Assembly (NCBI GenBank): GCA_038503035.1
Contig: JAVSML010024002.1
Location: 810,587-874,586, forward strand
Direction of reading: 5' to 3'
DNA: 64,000 bases
DNA from: Crocodylus rhombifer
Lineage: Eukaryota > Chordata > Crocodylia > Crocodylidae
Within the stretch, counting starts at the first letter, position 1. Each line of letters starts with the position of its first letter. Positions 46,836-59,454 of the stretch are shown here, piece after piece. Both the position numbers and the translations under genes were made by a program. Under the pieces are notes generated by a model. The model was not told the DNA's origin. It did not search any database and saw only the letters and a program-made list of their open reading frames with translations.

Positions 46836-48338
46836 TTTGACTAAGCAGTCATCAAAAGGCTGAAAGAAAAAGAAAAATCACAGCTGCTGCCCAAAATTTT
46901 AGATCAGTGTACCTCAGAAATGTCCTCTCTCCTGAGTTAGTCTACATTGTTAACCGGGCATGAGAAGCTGCTGAACACTAAGTTCATGCAAACACTTCTT
47001 TGACATTGTTGGTGAACAGAACAAAGGAAAGTAAGAAGCTGTGGCATTCATGCAGGCAAACAACCAAATAAAACCTCATCTTGCATTAATGTCCAAATTC
47101 CAAAAGCTGAACAGAATTCAAATGAGAACACAAGGAAATCACTTTCCTTCCTAGACCATACATGACTGACTTCTCATTGCCAAGCCAGAGGATGGCCGAT
47201 GAGAGACAGAAGACTAAGCAAATAAATGTAGACCATTCCTAAGGCAACTATTCTGGGAATATTTTTCAACCATTTCTAATGAAACCCACAACGGTTGCAA
47301 ATGAGGATGTCTATGTTTATACCTTAATTTATGTTTCTAATAGTGTCACTTATATGAATAATGTGTTTCTTATAAACAGGATAATAAACTGTATGCTGAG
47401 ACCATAGTAAGCCAACACAACATTAGTTGTTACATTTTTAATCAAATATGGCTCTAGGGGCTAAGTACCAGAATACCACTTTTACATCCCTTCATTGTTG
47501 AAAAAAGACCTGTCTGAAATCATAAAGGGAAAGTGTAAAGCAATATGGCTTACTCTGAAAGCTCACAGAATCTTTCATTTCTATATGCTTGCATCAAAGG
47601 AAGGAGAATATAAAGAAATGTTCATTTGGTAATGAATGACCTTTGCATTTGAGTAATAAAAGTAAAATCCTTTAGAATCCTTCTTGATAAAAGATGCTAT
47701 ATAAAGGTATGACTATTAGTAGTAGTTTTTAGTTGCGCTGACACTGCTTAGTTTGGAGTTGCAAGAAAGGTAGTACTCGAATACTTGTGACCTGTGTTTG
47801 CAACACTTAGCAAGAATACCCAGTATTTGAAATTATTATTATTGGAGTTGTTAAAAAAAAAATTTTGGATTTCAGAATTTTCTCTAAGTTAATTCCAATT
47901 GCAAGCAGTAATTGGTGTGTGTGTGTGTGTGTGTGCGCACGCATGCTTGCACATGTGTGTGTGAGAGAGAGGTATTTAATAGAAAAATACATTTGACAGA
48001 AGAGTTTCAGATCCCCTTACTTATGACTTACTTTAGGCTGTATTCCTTTCTCAATTCAAGTCAAATTACTAATCTAATAAACTACCTCCATTTCAAGCTA
48101 TAGATACAGGCAAGAAGGTGTATCAAGTTATGCATAACTCATTTGGTGAATAGATCACAATAACTGGCTTCTCAAAGATCTGAGGAGTGACGATTTAATA
48201 AAAGCATTTTTTCTTTTTTTGAGTCTTGTGTTGTCTGGGCAAATACCCAATCAGACCACTTAATACCCAGTCAGACTCAGATTGTAGTCAAATAGGGTCA
48301 TTAGGATATGGCATTATGTCTAGCCCTTTTAGGATAAT
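46836..48338. other. Unassigned sequence
   Basis: Only the GT microsatellite stands out. Confidence 0.5.
47915..47934 (+). repeat. (GT)10 microsatellite
   Basis: Ten GT units, followed by a gcgcacgcatgc alternating purine-pyrimidine stretch and a shorter (GT)n(GA)n tract near 47955-47972. Confidence 0.95.
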
Positions 48339-48339
48339 A

Positions 48340-49615
48340 ATGGGGCAACCAACACATGTTCATTAGCGGCAGGTCCTGTCAGACCAACCTGGTGGCCTTC
48401 TATTACCAGGTCACAAAATCCTTAGACGCAGGGTTAGCAGTGGACATAGTCTTTCTGGACTTTAGCAAGGCCTTCGACACTGTCTTTCACTCCATTCTCA
48501 TTAAAAAAAAAACAAAAAAAAAACAAGGGGACTGTGGTGTTAACACCTACACAGTCAAATGGGTCTCTAACTGGCTGGAGGGCTGTACCCAGAGAGTGGT
48601 TGTGGACAGGTCATTTTTGACCTGGAGGGATGTGGGCAGTGGGGTCCCCCAGGGCTCGGTCCTCGGGCCCGCACTGTTCAACATCTTCATCGGTGACTTG
48701 GATGAGGGGGTAAAAAGCACCCTGTTCAAATTTGCTGATGACATTAAGATGTGGGGGGATGTGGGCATGCTATGGGGAGGAATAGGCTATAATCAGATCT
48801 AGACAGGTTACAGGGGTGGGCGGATGAGAGTAGGATGGGTTTCAACAGTGACAAGTGCAAGGTGATGCACCTCGGGAGGAACAACCGGCACCATACCTAC
48901 AGGCTGAGGAACTGCCTTCTCATCAGTGCAGAGGCAGAAAAGGATCTTGGAGTCATCATTGATGCCAAGATGAATGTAGGCCGACAGTGTGAGGACGTGA
49001 TCAAGAAGGCCAACCATACCTTGTCATGCCTCCACAGATGCATCTCGAGCAGGTCCAGGGAGGTGATCCTCCCCCTTTATGCGGCACTGGTCAGGCCGCA
49101 GCTGCAGTACTGCATCCAGTTCTGGGCGCTGCACTTCAGGAGGAATGTGGCCAGCATGGAGAGGGTCCAGAGGAGGCCACTCACATGATCGGGGGCAGCA
49201 GGACAGGTCCTACAAGGAGAGGCTATGGGACCTGAACCTGTTCAGCCTTCGCAAGACAAGGCTGAGGAGGGATCTAGTGGCTGTTTACAAACTAGTCAGG
49301 GGGGACCAGCAGGCACTGGGGGAGTCCCTGTTCCCCCGAGCACTGCCAGGAGTGACCAGGAATAATGGTCACAAGCTGGTGGAGGGTAGATTTAGGCTGG
49401 ATATCAGGAGGCACATTTCACGGTCAGGGCAGCTAGGATCTGGAACCAACTTCCAAGAGAAGTGGTGATGGCTCCTACCCTGGGGGTCTTTAAGAGGAGG
49501 CTTGATGAACACCTTGCTGGGGTTGTTTGACCCCAGTACTTTTTTCTGCCATAGCAGGGGGTCGGACTTGATGATCTGCTCAGGTCCCTTCCAGCACTAC
49601 CAACTATGAAACAAT
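48340..49615 (+). mobile_element. CR1 LINE, best preserved copy in the window
   Basis: A 5'-truncated CR1 running from within the reverse transcriptase to the 3' end. Coding regions are described in the next entry. The 3' UTR follows (ccctgggggtctttaagagg near 49479), and the element closes with the CR1 hallmark gacttgatgatctgctcagg, tcccttccagcactacc and a degenerate actatgaaacaatgg end. An A-rich block of about 30 bp (48500-48528) interrupts the RT. Compared with the other copies it has the fewest breaks, so it is likely the youngest CR1 here. Confidence 0.95.
48356..49468 (+). pseudogene. CR1 ORF2 reverse transcriptase, frameshifted
   Basis: Frame 48356-48802 contains RT motif A as [16 protein letters not shown], then [16 protein letters not shown] (motif B) and [11 protein letters not shown], where FADD is the catalytic box in place of the commoner YADD. 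The frame breaks near 48802-48835. Frame 48835-49188 continues with GFNSDKCKVMHLG, EAEKDLGVIIDAKMN and ALVRPQLQYCIQFW. It breaks again near 49190 and the tail (SYKERLWDLNLFSLRK, DLVAVYKLVRG) lies in the frame ending 49468. The endonuclease is absent through 5' truncation. An A-rich insertion separates motif A from motif B. The gene cannot make an active protein. Confidence 0.95.
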
Positions 49616-49621
49616 GGATAC

Positions 49622-49720
49622 TGTAGGAGAGTGTAGTGGTTAAAGCACTGTATGGAGACTACTTTCTTTAGTTCTTTGTCTGGATTCCTGCTTTGGTTCC
49701 TCAAGAGTCTTCCTTTTCAT
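49622..49720 (+). mobile_element. tRNA-headed SINE-like fragment, MIR-like
   Basis: gagtgtagtggttaaagcac … tgtctggattcctgctttgg has the A-box/B-box spacing of MIR-type SINEs. Short and diverged; it abuts the CR1 3' end. Confidence 0.5.
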
Positions 49721-50099
49721 GCAATCTTATGATATTTGCATGGAGAGATAATCAAGTCAGTTGGTCTTAGAATTGTTCTGATGGTTAGTTCAGCGCTGGA
49801 GATGAGATGGGGACAGTTAACAGATGAATCATCAAACTGAGACTGCCAAAGCAAAGAGCTGAGAGGGCACACACAAACAAAATTAAGGAAAAAAAAAATC
49901 AGACCTTTATTCTTAAGATATTGTACACCGCATTCCATTTCCCCCCAAGCAATCCTTGCATGTTGCAACCTAAGTCTTAAATGCGTGCTTTTAGGAGTGT
50001 AGTACAAGGGAAAATAGCATCTTTATAACTGGATTATTTTTCATCAAGTGGAAAATGTTATTAGATCAATGAAAGAATATGATTTATATAAAATACAAA

Positions 50100-50860
50100 A
50101 TAAAGGAACTCTGGAAATGAAGTGACTTTTTTGTTTCAGCAGGATGCTTTTCCACTATGAAATGGGTTTCAGTTTGCAAAGCTGAAGCAAGACCAAACAT
50201 ATGGTTTTGGACTGACTTCATGCGCTAATAATTGTCATCCTATGTTACTGAAAATTATCCCTGACTGGAGATAACCATAGCTTTTCCATTATTTTTTCCC
50301 TCTTTTGTGGGTGACACTTCATTACTGGAAGCCTGCTTCTTTTTTTCCACTTGCCTCATAATTCAGATTCTTGGCACGCCACATTGAGTTTTATGACCAG
50401 GGGTAGGGCAAATTATTCGCAGCTGTCTCTTGCTTAGGTGTGCTCCCTGTTTAACAAACAGCCTTCTTCGTTTTGCTTCAACCTGAAATCAAAGTTGATC
50501 AAAGACTGTCCTAATCAAGCTCAGTTTCTTAACCAATTCTCTTATTGATCAATTATTGTGGAGGTATGGCTGCTGCTTTATGGAGAATGTTATCCAAATG
50601 CCTGTGTCTGGGCCCAAGATGGGACTGAGCAGTAGTCAACAGACACTGTTCCAGTGGGAACCTTAAATGTATTTTCCGTTATTGTGCTCAGCCGTCAGTA
50701 ATAATTTGTTTTAATTTGTAATCAAGGTAATAGCCAAAACAAAGGAATTGAATTAATGACACAAAACATTTGGGATGGTGGGCTTAAAAGGGCTAGCTTG
50801 GAGTTAACAATTTAGAATGTATCTGACTTTGATTGGAAACAAATGTTCAGACAGAAGAAT
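50100..50860. other. Possible conserved regulatory DNA
   Basis: A repeat-free interval dense in developmental transcription-factor-like words: two TCF/LEF-type sites 2 bp apart (atcaaag at 50488 and gatcaaag at 50497), and several TAAT/ATTA cores (gctaataattgtc 50224, tcagtaataattt 50694, gaattaatgac 50749). Base composition is typical of vertebrate enhancers with deep conservation. No conservation data were available, so this is inference. Confidence 0.3.
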
Positions 50861-50909
50861 GAGAAATCAATTTTTGTTGTATGACTAATTACAAGCTCAA
50901 TTCCTGTAT

Positions 50910-50958
50910 CACACACACACACACAAACATACATACATACATACATATATATATATAT
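50910..50958 (+). repeat. (CA)n(CATA)n(TA)n compound microsatellite
   Basis: About eight CA units, then acatacatac units, then a TA run ending at atatatgc. Confidence 0.95.
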
Positions 50959-52577
50959 GCAGGTGTATTTATGTACTATACATATGTGTAAATTTTAATA
51001 CTACATCTTATACTATGTTTGATGTTCAAATCAACATTTAGGCACTGTACAGGAGTGTCTGTGTGCTGAAAAGGTCACAAAGGTAGGATTTAGTTGCTTT
51101 ATTAAAGTTATTCTAGGTCACCTTCTCTGCTGGGCTCAGTAGAGCTGTCAAGGTTATAGCTCCCTTATTTCCTGCACAATCCCTAGGAAGAGAAGAGCCT
51201 GGGGCTCTTCTAATTTGTACCAGCTGGCAATGGTCCCTATGGTGCAGCATGCCAGCTGAGCATAGCCATGGTGCTCTGTGGCTAGAGCTATCAGGAAAAG
51301 AAGGCTTAGGGGCAAGTTATGTCAGCTTTTTGGCTCTCAAGGAAGCCACACTGGTAGTATCCCCAACAGGAGATTTATAGCCAATATCTGCTGCCTTTTC
51401 ACTACACAGGAAGGGCAAAGGGTAGGCCTCAAAATTGGACCTCTCTATCAATGACATCATGAAGTTCTACATTCATTGTTTCTCAATCGCTCTGAGCCAA
51501 ACTTGATCGGATTACAACTAAAAGGATGGGGTGAGAATTTTTGTTGGGTTTTTTATTTTATTATTGTTATGATTTTAAACTGTCAGCTCTGCCAACACAA
51601 TCTGGGATGGAGAAGTCAAGTTGTGGTCTTTCTGGTTCTCACATCATCTGTGGTAAAACAAGATTCTGTACTTGGAACAAAGTTAGCTGTACGTGATGTG
51701 TGAGCCAGAGGAAAAATGCTGCTCACATTTCTTTTGTGTTAGGGAACCCCAAAGAGGCCAAATTTTGTGACGATTTAGAATGATGATGCTTTCCATATTT
51801 GAAAACTCATGGCTGGATCATCAGCTGGTGAATTGCTCCTTTGATTTAAAGGGATCCATGCCAGCCCATTATCCACGAGCTGAACACCTGACCCTTCAGT
51901 CATTTGGCTTTTAAACTAAGTCTCCACAGAAATAGTCTGGTTTGATTCATGGACAGGTACATTACTCACATCATCCAGTTGGAACAAAAAATTCTAACTA
52001 TGGCACCAGAGCAAATGTTTATTGCCAGTGTGAAATTTTGATGTAGACAACATCTGAAGCACTGATGATAGGTTTAAATTTTAGAGCATGTTGAGAGGTG
52101 CATTTCAGTATTAGGACCATACCTATTAATTTTCTCAAATGTTTTTTCTAACCCTACTTTTTTCTAGTTAAGTAACAAATAAATCATTTGGAAGATTTTG
52201 TGAAAGGGCACAGCTACTTTATTCACTTTTCTTGCAGATCTAGGTTGCGTAGCTGAAGACCCATGTCTCACTGGGCTTCTTAAGCATTTAACTTTGGTGT
52301 CAATAGCTGTCATGATTCAGAAAACCATCCTTTTATTTGGTAGAGCACATTTCTAATATGCCACGGTCTTCAAGATCATTAAAGCTGAGCTTGACATTCT
52401 GATTTTTTTTCTCAGTAGATTGCTGACCTCTGAATGTCTGACAAGCTCTCTTGCTTTCATGGGTATCAGTCTTTTCTTAGAAGATAGGGTATAGATTATT
52501 TTAAACAGATGGACATAACTGTGTAATGGTCCATTTAAGTTCAAAATTGTTTTACATTCTTTTAAACTGAGTTTTGA

Positions 52578-52657
52578 TTCATTTGCACCAGTGTGAGTCT
52601 ATGGAGTTCAGTGCAGTTACTCACTTAAAAGCATTCAGGTGTGATCAGAACTGGTCC
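52578..52657 (+). repeat. Short interspersed repeat, copy 1
   Basis: ttcatttgcaccagtgtgag … gttcagtgcagttactcact … caggtgtgatcagaactggt. A second copy lies at 57941-58021. It resembles an abundant old reptile/bird repeat with 'ttcaatggagttactcc' and 'caccagtgtaa' motifs. Confidence 0.8.
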
Positions 52658-52974
52658 TCCATTCTTTTAGGAGCCAATTAATTCATTTCAATTAATAGAT
52701 AGTGGTTTATTCTAGTTCAGGGATGAATGGGTTTGTAAAGAAACCCAGTTGTAAGGGAAAGCAGTTAAAAGCTGAGATTCACACTTGCTTCATTTTGATA
52801 ATGCAGTCCCCAGATTGTTTTTGCATTGCTGACCACTTTAAACTTCTGGAGAATTATGACCAAAATGTGTTACTTAAATATTTTCAAAGCAGCCCATTTG
52901 TGTGAATGTTATATACCCAGGGCTTGAGGCTAAAACTTCACTTCAGTGAATGAGAAGTCACCATTCCTGTCCTT

Positions 52975-52987
52975 CCCCCCCCCCCCC
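52975..52987 (+). repeat. C13 homopolymer
   Basis: Thirteen consecutive C. Confidence 0.9.
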
Positions 52988-54229
52988 ACTTATTTAACCA
53001 GGAAATATGAATGGAAGAATTACACTACAGTATCATTTACAAACGAATAAACTACCTAAATAGCTTTTGACCTCATGGTCAGTATTACTACAAATGACCG
53101 GGATTTGGGTTATCCAGTTTTTGATGTTCAAAATGTGAACTCTAGGCTTCCTGAGGTTAGGACTTCTCTGCATGCAGTCCTGGAGCAAAGAGACCTGGGA
53201 ACTCTGAGAACTCACAGGATTTCTAGGTCCTCATATCTCTACTGCAGCACTGCTAGCTAAGCCCTGATTGGAGATGAAGCTGCCGGAGTATCCAGGATCT
53301 CAGCTCCCTGATTAGAAACTTGGAAAACATGACTGATTTCTTTGAACGAAGGCTTCTAGGGCCTTTATGCTCCTGGATTTATAGCAGGGCATCCCCAAAG
53401 CCCTAGATCTTGGAGTCTAAGGTCCAGGGGTCAGCCTACAGGAGCATCTTGTATAGCAGAATGCCAGGAAGAATTGGGCTCCCCTTTCTCCAGTTAATCA
53501 GTAAATCAGGGCTAAAGCCACATTTTCAAGGGAACAGAATGCCTTTGGTTCCCCTAGGCTGTCTTCATGGCAGATCTGCCCTTGACTTAAATACCTTCAG
53601 GCTCAAAGGATCTTGGCCCTGAGGAAATCTGCACAGCAGGGTTGCTCTGGAATTTGAGAACCTGGAATTCTGCATTAAGCAGTAATCCCACAGGAAACAT
53701 GCCTGAAAGGTTGGGCTTCGTTAGTGTAATGGCTGTGAGGTGATGTAAGTTAATTGAAATCTAAACATTTCTGCCAAACACTTCAGATGTCGGAAAATTT
53801 CTGGCCAGCCCTTATTATGATTTACTTCCATATTACTCGTATTTAGTTTGTATATACCGCAACATGGGTAGATGTGTCCGTAGTGGGGGGGACTTTTATT
53901 GTCCCTTCTCTTTGCTTCTGCAGCCTCATTTTTCAGAGTGAATTGTGAATAATATCCCTATATTTGGGCTACTGTTACTTAAACTGAAGTTAGTCATAGG
54001 AACAGAATGGTATTTCCCTAGGAAATGCTGTTCTGTCAGAAACCAAAAATGTGTGGAATCAAACCAATTTTAACTAAATGTGTGTTGGGAAAAGTTTCTC
54101 AAGTCAAGGGTTGAGCCTAAGTAGCTGTATGTCTATATTCTATACACATGGCACTCTCTCTTCCCCATGTATTTATGAAGCTCATTCTCTCCATATAAAT
54201 ATGAAGTTTTCTGGGGAAAGAGACAAAGG

Positions 54230-54330
54230 GACCACCTGTTCCAATGGATAAGGCACGTACTGGGGATGTTGGAGCTTCCTGCCCAATTCAGATCATGAGC
54301 TTGAGTCTCTGTTCTGGTTGTAGGTTACTG
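54230..54330 (+). mobile_element. Old tRNA-headed SINE-like fragment
   Basis: ttccaatggataaggcacgt … gatgttggagcttcctgccc … gagcttgagtctctg follows the same head layout as the other SINE-like pieces. Weak. Confidence 0.35.
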
Positions 54331-55204
54331 GCTGTACTAGGGCTGTGGAGGTAGGGAGGTTTGTCTGTCTTATTTAATTTTCTCCTTTAAGAGAGAAAAA
54401 AAAATGTTTGAGGTTCTGGTCTCATCCTGTTGAGGAATGTAAATGCTGCCAAAGACTGAACCAGCTGGCAACCCTGGCAACATGGTATGATGTCTTTCCT
54501 GGGACACTGGTATATTTGAAGTATTGTGAGTTGAGACGAGGCTAGAGAAGAAGTCATCCCTTTGGTTTGCCTTTAGAATGTCAGATTCTTGGTGTGTCCA
54601 GATCACCCTACTCTTCTTATCTATGCTATCTGTCTCATCTATGCTAAATAAATGCTGTAAGCCATAAGGGGGTTGAGAGAGAGGAGGAAGTAGGATGAGT
54701 AGCTGTATGAATCCATTTTTTATTTCCTTGGATGGTGACACTCTTGTTCTCCTGGGGCTTTCCTAAATTTTGTAAATACAACTTCATTCTTCATCAGTCT
54801 CTAAGGAAGTGGTATTTATTTCTTAATGCAGTTTCTTCGGGGCAGCTGGATACAGAGAACAAAGGTTTTTATTCTCCACCTAAATCACTCTAACTAGAGT
54901 AATTTTTTAGGCACAGTTACTACTTGGGGACTAGTAATTAGAACTTAGGTTATAATTTCTTAACAAGAAACTATTTTGCAGGCTATTTGTTACCACCTCT
55001 GTTCCAAGACTGGGCTTAAGTCTGGAGATAAATCAACTTTGAGAAAATGCTCACTGGATTGCCTTCCAGAAGGAAACAGCCCTATAAAAGTCTTGCACCT
55101 GTTACTTGGTAGCGGAGCCAAGAATAGGTTTAAATATGGGAAACAGTGCCTTTACCTCCTTGAGAAAGAAATGCACTGTTGCATGGGATACAGCTGCTTT
55201 GCTC
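54331..55204. other. Unassigned sequence
   Basis: The 123-codon minus ORF at 54370-54741 has no recognisable domain. Confidence 0.5.
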
Positions 55205-56037
55205 CCCACTATGGATGCATCTACACAAGTTGTTTTATTGTGCAGTAGAGTAATCCACTACACTGTAAGTCATCACCATGTAACTGGGAGTGTCTACACA
55301 TTCATTAATGCACTGTAGTTGCTGTGCATTAAGTTTAGTACTTGTATAACCAATTACTAAGTCAATACATAATAACTGGTGCTACTGCACAGTAGCACCA
55401 GTGCAGAGCTCTTTAGTGATGCTAACTGTACAGTAGCCTAATACTGTTATTAGGTACAGATACTAAATTACCTGTGCAGTAGTTATTGTGCAGTAGCACT
55501 CATGTAGACACTGACTGGGAGCAAATTTCCCCCCAGGAGCTGATCAGAGCCAGGACAGGATCACTTTCTGTCCCCTTCCCCCCCACACACCTACTGTACC
55601 CTGTCTTGGCACTGTATGGCTCCTAGCTCCCCACAAGCGCCTGCTGGACAGAGAAGGTCTACTGGCCACTGGGCTGGCTGGCATCTGTATTCCCTGATAT
55701 GCATAGGGAGGGAGAGCTCTGTTGGTTGCAGCAGCAGCTGTCTCCCAACCTCATGCACATCAGGACTCCTCCCAACACGTGTGGGGTGAGAAGACAGATG
55801 CCACTGCAGCCAGCAGAACTCTCTTGACCCCATGCACATCAATACTAGTCCCATGCCCCCTGCCATCTCCCAGACTGGCACCCCGGGGGAGCCTGGAGTT
55901 CCCTCTGGCTGCTGCACTGCAGATTTACTCCCAACAGGGTGCACATGTAGACATGCTCCCAGGGAAGTATACTGCACCATATTTTACTGCACAGTAAGCC
56001 TATAGCCCAATAATAGCATTTGTAAACATGCCCATCA
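55205..56037. mobile_element. MITE-like element with subterminal hairpins
   Basis: The left end atggatgcatctacacaagt and the reverse complement of the right end (gatgggcatgtttacaaatg) are similar. Inside, cttactgtgcagtaaa-like and gtgcagtag-like words recur in both orientations, and gagtgtctacac / catgtagacac motifs repeat near 55290, 55503 and 55946. A perfect 12-bp hairpin lies at 55376-55401. The GC-rich middle (55520-55920) gives proline-rich ORFs that are not genes. No clear 8-bp duplication. Probably the same terminal family as 30496-30772 and 2705-2846; it may be two adjacent insertions. Confidence 0.45.
55376..55401. repeat. Perfect 12-bp inverted repeat, 2-nt spacer
   Basis: ctggtgctactg, ca, cagtagcaccag: an exact palindromic hairpin. 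Confidence 0.95.
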
Positions 56038-57940
56038 TTGAAGGGTGAGGGAAGCAATCCTTTTATTTGCTCCCTGGACTCTTTAATGCCTAGCTTCAGT
56101 GATACCAAGATTCAGACCTTGTTCTTGGTATTCCCATGTTTTCACTTTCAGAAATACACCAGAGAAAACAATTCCTCTTAAATTAGGAGACATGTTATAT
56201 TATTTGCAAGAAAGTCTAGAACACATGTCTAGATTTTACATGCCAATAAGTAGTTTAAATGGCTACCTGCCTTCAGTGATGTTTAATTATGTTAGAGCAC
56301 TAATCACGGAGCAGTGAAAGAAGGTGCTTAGCAGAGAGAGAGTATTTCTATCTACATATATTGTGTATACTTTTATATATAAAACAATGTAAGTATTTTA
56401 AAATACCAAACTTCAGACTGAAGTTTTATTTCTGTGATGTTTTTCCATAGCTTGAGAATCAAGGATAATTGACATTTCCTTGTTTCTTTCCTTTTTAGAT
56501 GTATGGCATATTGGTATGTCTGACTTTATACCAGTGGGGTTTGAAAATTCTTCATCATGAGCACAGCGATTCATTGCAGTGAAATACTGTGATAATGTTT
56601 ACCAGAATTCTGCAGTCAACGTGATTAAGTTTGAGATTCCATTAAAAAAAATGGGTTAGAAATATTTTTTGTTTATAACATTTTAAGAAACAAATGGCAT
56701 CTCTTGATTATGTGTCAAAGCCATCATGCTTATGTTGGAAAGTGAAAAACACTGAGTGCTGTAGTCATCAAAAGTTTCTTTGGGGCTTTTGAAAAAATAC
56801 TTCCTTGGAGAGAGTGCTGGCATGCATTTCAGCTGACTCACCACATTTTGCAGCTGCCATAAATATGATTGTGCAAAATGCACAGAGGTTCAGAGCCCAG
56901 CTGCATACTTGTAGCCTGGTTCTCCAAGGTGCCAAGAGCTTTCAGCAGTCAAAGCAAATTCAGGCTGATCAGCACCTTGCAGGAGGTGATAAAGATCTCA
57001 CAGCACCAGGTCCCAAATGAGTAACTGCAAGATACTTGCCCTGGTATGAAAGTCTTGAACGGTTACCAAGTGAATGGCAGAGCATGAAGCCAACAAATGT
57101 TTTATGTTAAAACTTGAGGCTCCATATATTTTAAAGACGCTATCAAGTAAGGCCGTTCAGTATCAACACGCTATCCGAGACCATTATTTTCTTCATGAAA
57201 GACATGCAGTTAGAAAGCCAAAATTCCTACTATGCCATAAAATATTATACTTTGCTGTAATGAAAAAGTGATTGGCCAGATCCTGAAACTGAATGGTAGA
57301 CAAGTGTAGAAGGAATAAAAGGTAATGTTACTCTGCTCAGGGTCAAGTAGTAATCCAGTCCTGCTTCATGATGGGGAGCAGGGTTGAGGTATGGGCTGAA
57401 GTCTTCCATCACGGGTAGTCTCTTTCCTCTCCTGAGGAGAATGGTGATGTACTGGGGTGGGACTGTAGCATGGAGTTGATCTAGAAGTTGAACCGTGATT
57501 ACCGTTCTAGATTGTTTTTGTGACTGCAGTCACTGCTGACTGTCCAATATGACGGTCATCACTAGATGAAGGAAACATCCTCTTAGGCGGCTGGGGATTC
57601 ACTTTGGCTGTAGCGCAGCACAGCTGAGAAGATTGAGCAGTGCGCAGTCTGAAACCAACAACCCTCTTTGCCAGTTCTGAGACAGCAGGTTGTCACTTAG
57701 ACACTTCTTTCCCAGTGAACATCCTACCACAGATATGTGGGGTTAATCATGGAGTAAGCAGGCTGCATGGAAGATCTCTCATCCAGTGCCAATCTTTTGG
57801 TTTGATCAAAAGATACAAGGAAGCCCCAGAGCAGCGGCAAACCTTATGGAGGCAATAATGAAACAACAATGGTAGGCAGAATCAGGGGGACCCTTCTTGA
57901 GGGGAGACATAGTTTTGCATTCTTTCAGTTGCATTTTTTA
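56038..57940. other. Unassigned sequence
   Basis: Several short ORFs, none recognisable. The stretch around 56960-57015 (gctgatcagcaccttgcagg) may be a further worn short repeat. Confidence 0.45.
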
Positions 57941-58021
57941 TTCATTTGCACCAGTGCAAGTCCATGGGCTTCAGTAGAGTTACTCGCTTGCATAAATGCA
58001 GGTGTGATCAGAACTGGCCCT
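57941..58021 (+). repeat. Short interspersed repeat, copy 2
   Basis: ttcatttgcaccagtgcaag … cttcagtagagttactcgct … caggtgtgatcagaactggc; closely matches 52578-52657 in the same orientation. Confidence 0.8.
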
Positions 58022-58289
58022 CATTTGACACTTGAGTGAGGCCATTGCCCAGCCTGCTGTATATAGTGAGTGTAAACATTTATCTTCAGAGCAGATCACC
58101 TCTTTGACATCCTTATGTATGGCACCTGAAGGTCCTTAATATTCAAGCCGGCTTCTGGATGTGTCCTGTAGCATATGGGCTGGTAGCAACAGGCAGATCT
58201 TGAAGTTGGACCTTAAGATTTTATGCATATTTTCATGACTCGAGGTAATCGTGTTTGTAATTACAGTTGTGCACAACTGTGCACAAAAA

Positions 58290-58705
58290 TGGTTATGGGC
58301 CAGGGGCACATGACTTATGAGGAGAGGCAGAGGGAACCTAGCATATTTAGTCTAGGGAAGAGAAAATTGGGGGTGGGATTTAATAGCAGCCTTCAACTAC
58401 CTGAAGGGTGGTCCAAAAAGATGGAGCTGGACTGTTCTTAGTGGTGACAGATGACTGAACAAGAAGCACGAGTCTCAATTTTAGCTTAGATATTAGGAAA
58501 ACCTCTCTCACAAGGAAGGTGGTAAAGCACTGGAACAGGCTATGCAGAGAGGTGGTGGAATCACTATCCTTGGAGGCTTTTTAGACCCACCTAGACAAAG
58601 CCTTGACTGGGATGATCTAGTTGGGGCTGATCCAGCTTTGAGCAGGGGATCAGACTAGATGATCTCTTGAGGTCCCTTCCAACCTTCATTTTATCATTCT
58701 GTGTA
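58290..58705 (+). mobile_element. CR1 LINE 3' end
   Basis: Starts in the last coding segment (gacttatgaggagaggcaga, a Y-E-E-R-Q variant of the YKERL tail), passes gcctagacaaagcc-like UTR sequence (cacctagacaaagccttgac) and ends with agactagatgatctcttgag, gtcccttccaacc and an attttatcattctgtg terminus. Short, strongly 5'-truncated and well preserved for its length. Confidence 0.9.
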
Positions 58706-59454
58706 TAGTAATGGCTGGCTGCAGAGGAGAGTACTTGTTAAACCTTTTCAATGTCTCTCTCTCTAAACTCTTGCTGGGAAGTCACATGTAACTAACTGAG
58801 CCCTATTTTGCTCTATGCTGCTGGCACAAACACACATCTCATGGAGTCGATCATAATTCACACACTTTCCTTATTGCTTGTGACTATCAATGGTTCCATG
58901 TGCCAGTGTGTATTCAAACTATATATTGTGAATGTAGTGATAAAAGTAATGGCAATGTTTAAAAATCATTACCTTGCTTGAATAAACTATACCTCATTCC
59001 CTCTCTTTCCCTGAATATTTTTTTTCAACTAAAATGATCAGGTAAAACTTCTTTCCTTGATTTGTCTGTAGATTTTATTTGGACACTTAAATTTTATTAG
59101 AAGCAGGTAAGCTGATGCTACTTTATAACCGGAATATTCCTTCCAAGAATAGTGTGGTTTTTTTCACGGAAACAAAATAATCTTTTCACCAAACAAATGA
59201 CTCTTATGAAGAAATCTGGGACCTGTTTTAAAACTTTTTTCTGTAATGCTAAACACTATATGGGCCTGCAGTTCCCAAAGCCAACTTTAACATGAGAAGA
59301 TATGGGAGTGTTGTCTCTTCAAGAATTACAACAATAGATCCCAGTAGCTGCTACTAATTAAGACATCATTTGCCAATAGTTGCCACCTAATGATTCAAGA
59401 ACCTTCCAAAAGATCAGGAAATGCTGCTTAAAGGGATGAGAAGGAGGAAACATG
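58706..59454. other. Unassigned sequence
   Basis: No recognised feature. Confidence 0.5.

Larger units (their letters stand above)
50959..54229. other. Mostly unassigned sequence
   Basis: Contains a short-repeat copy at 52578-52657 and a C13 tract. 53140-53700 is GC-richer and may be repetitive, but no termini were found. No gene recognised. Confidence 0.45.
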
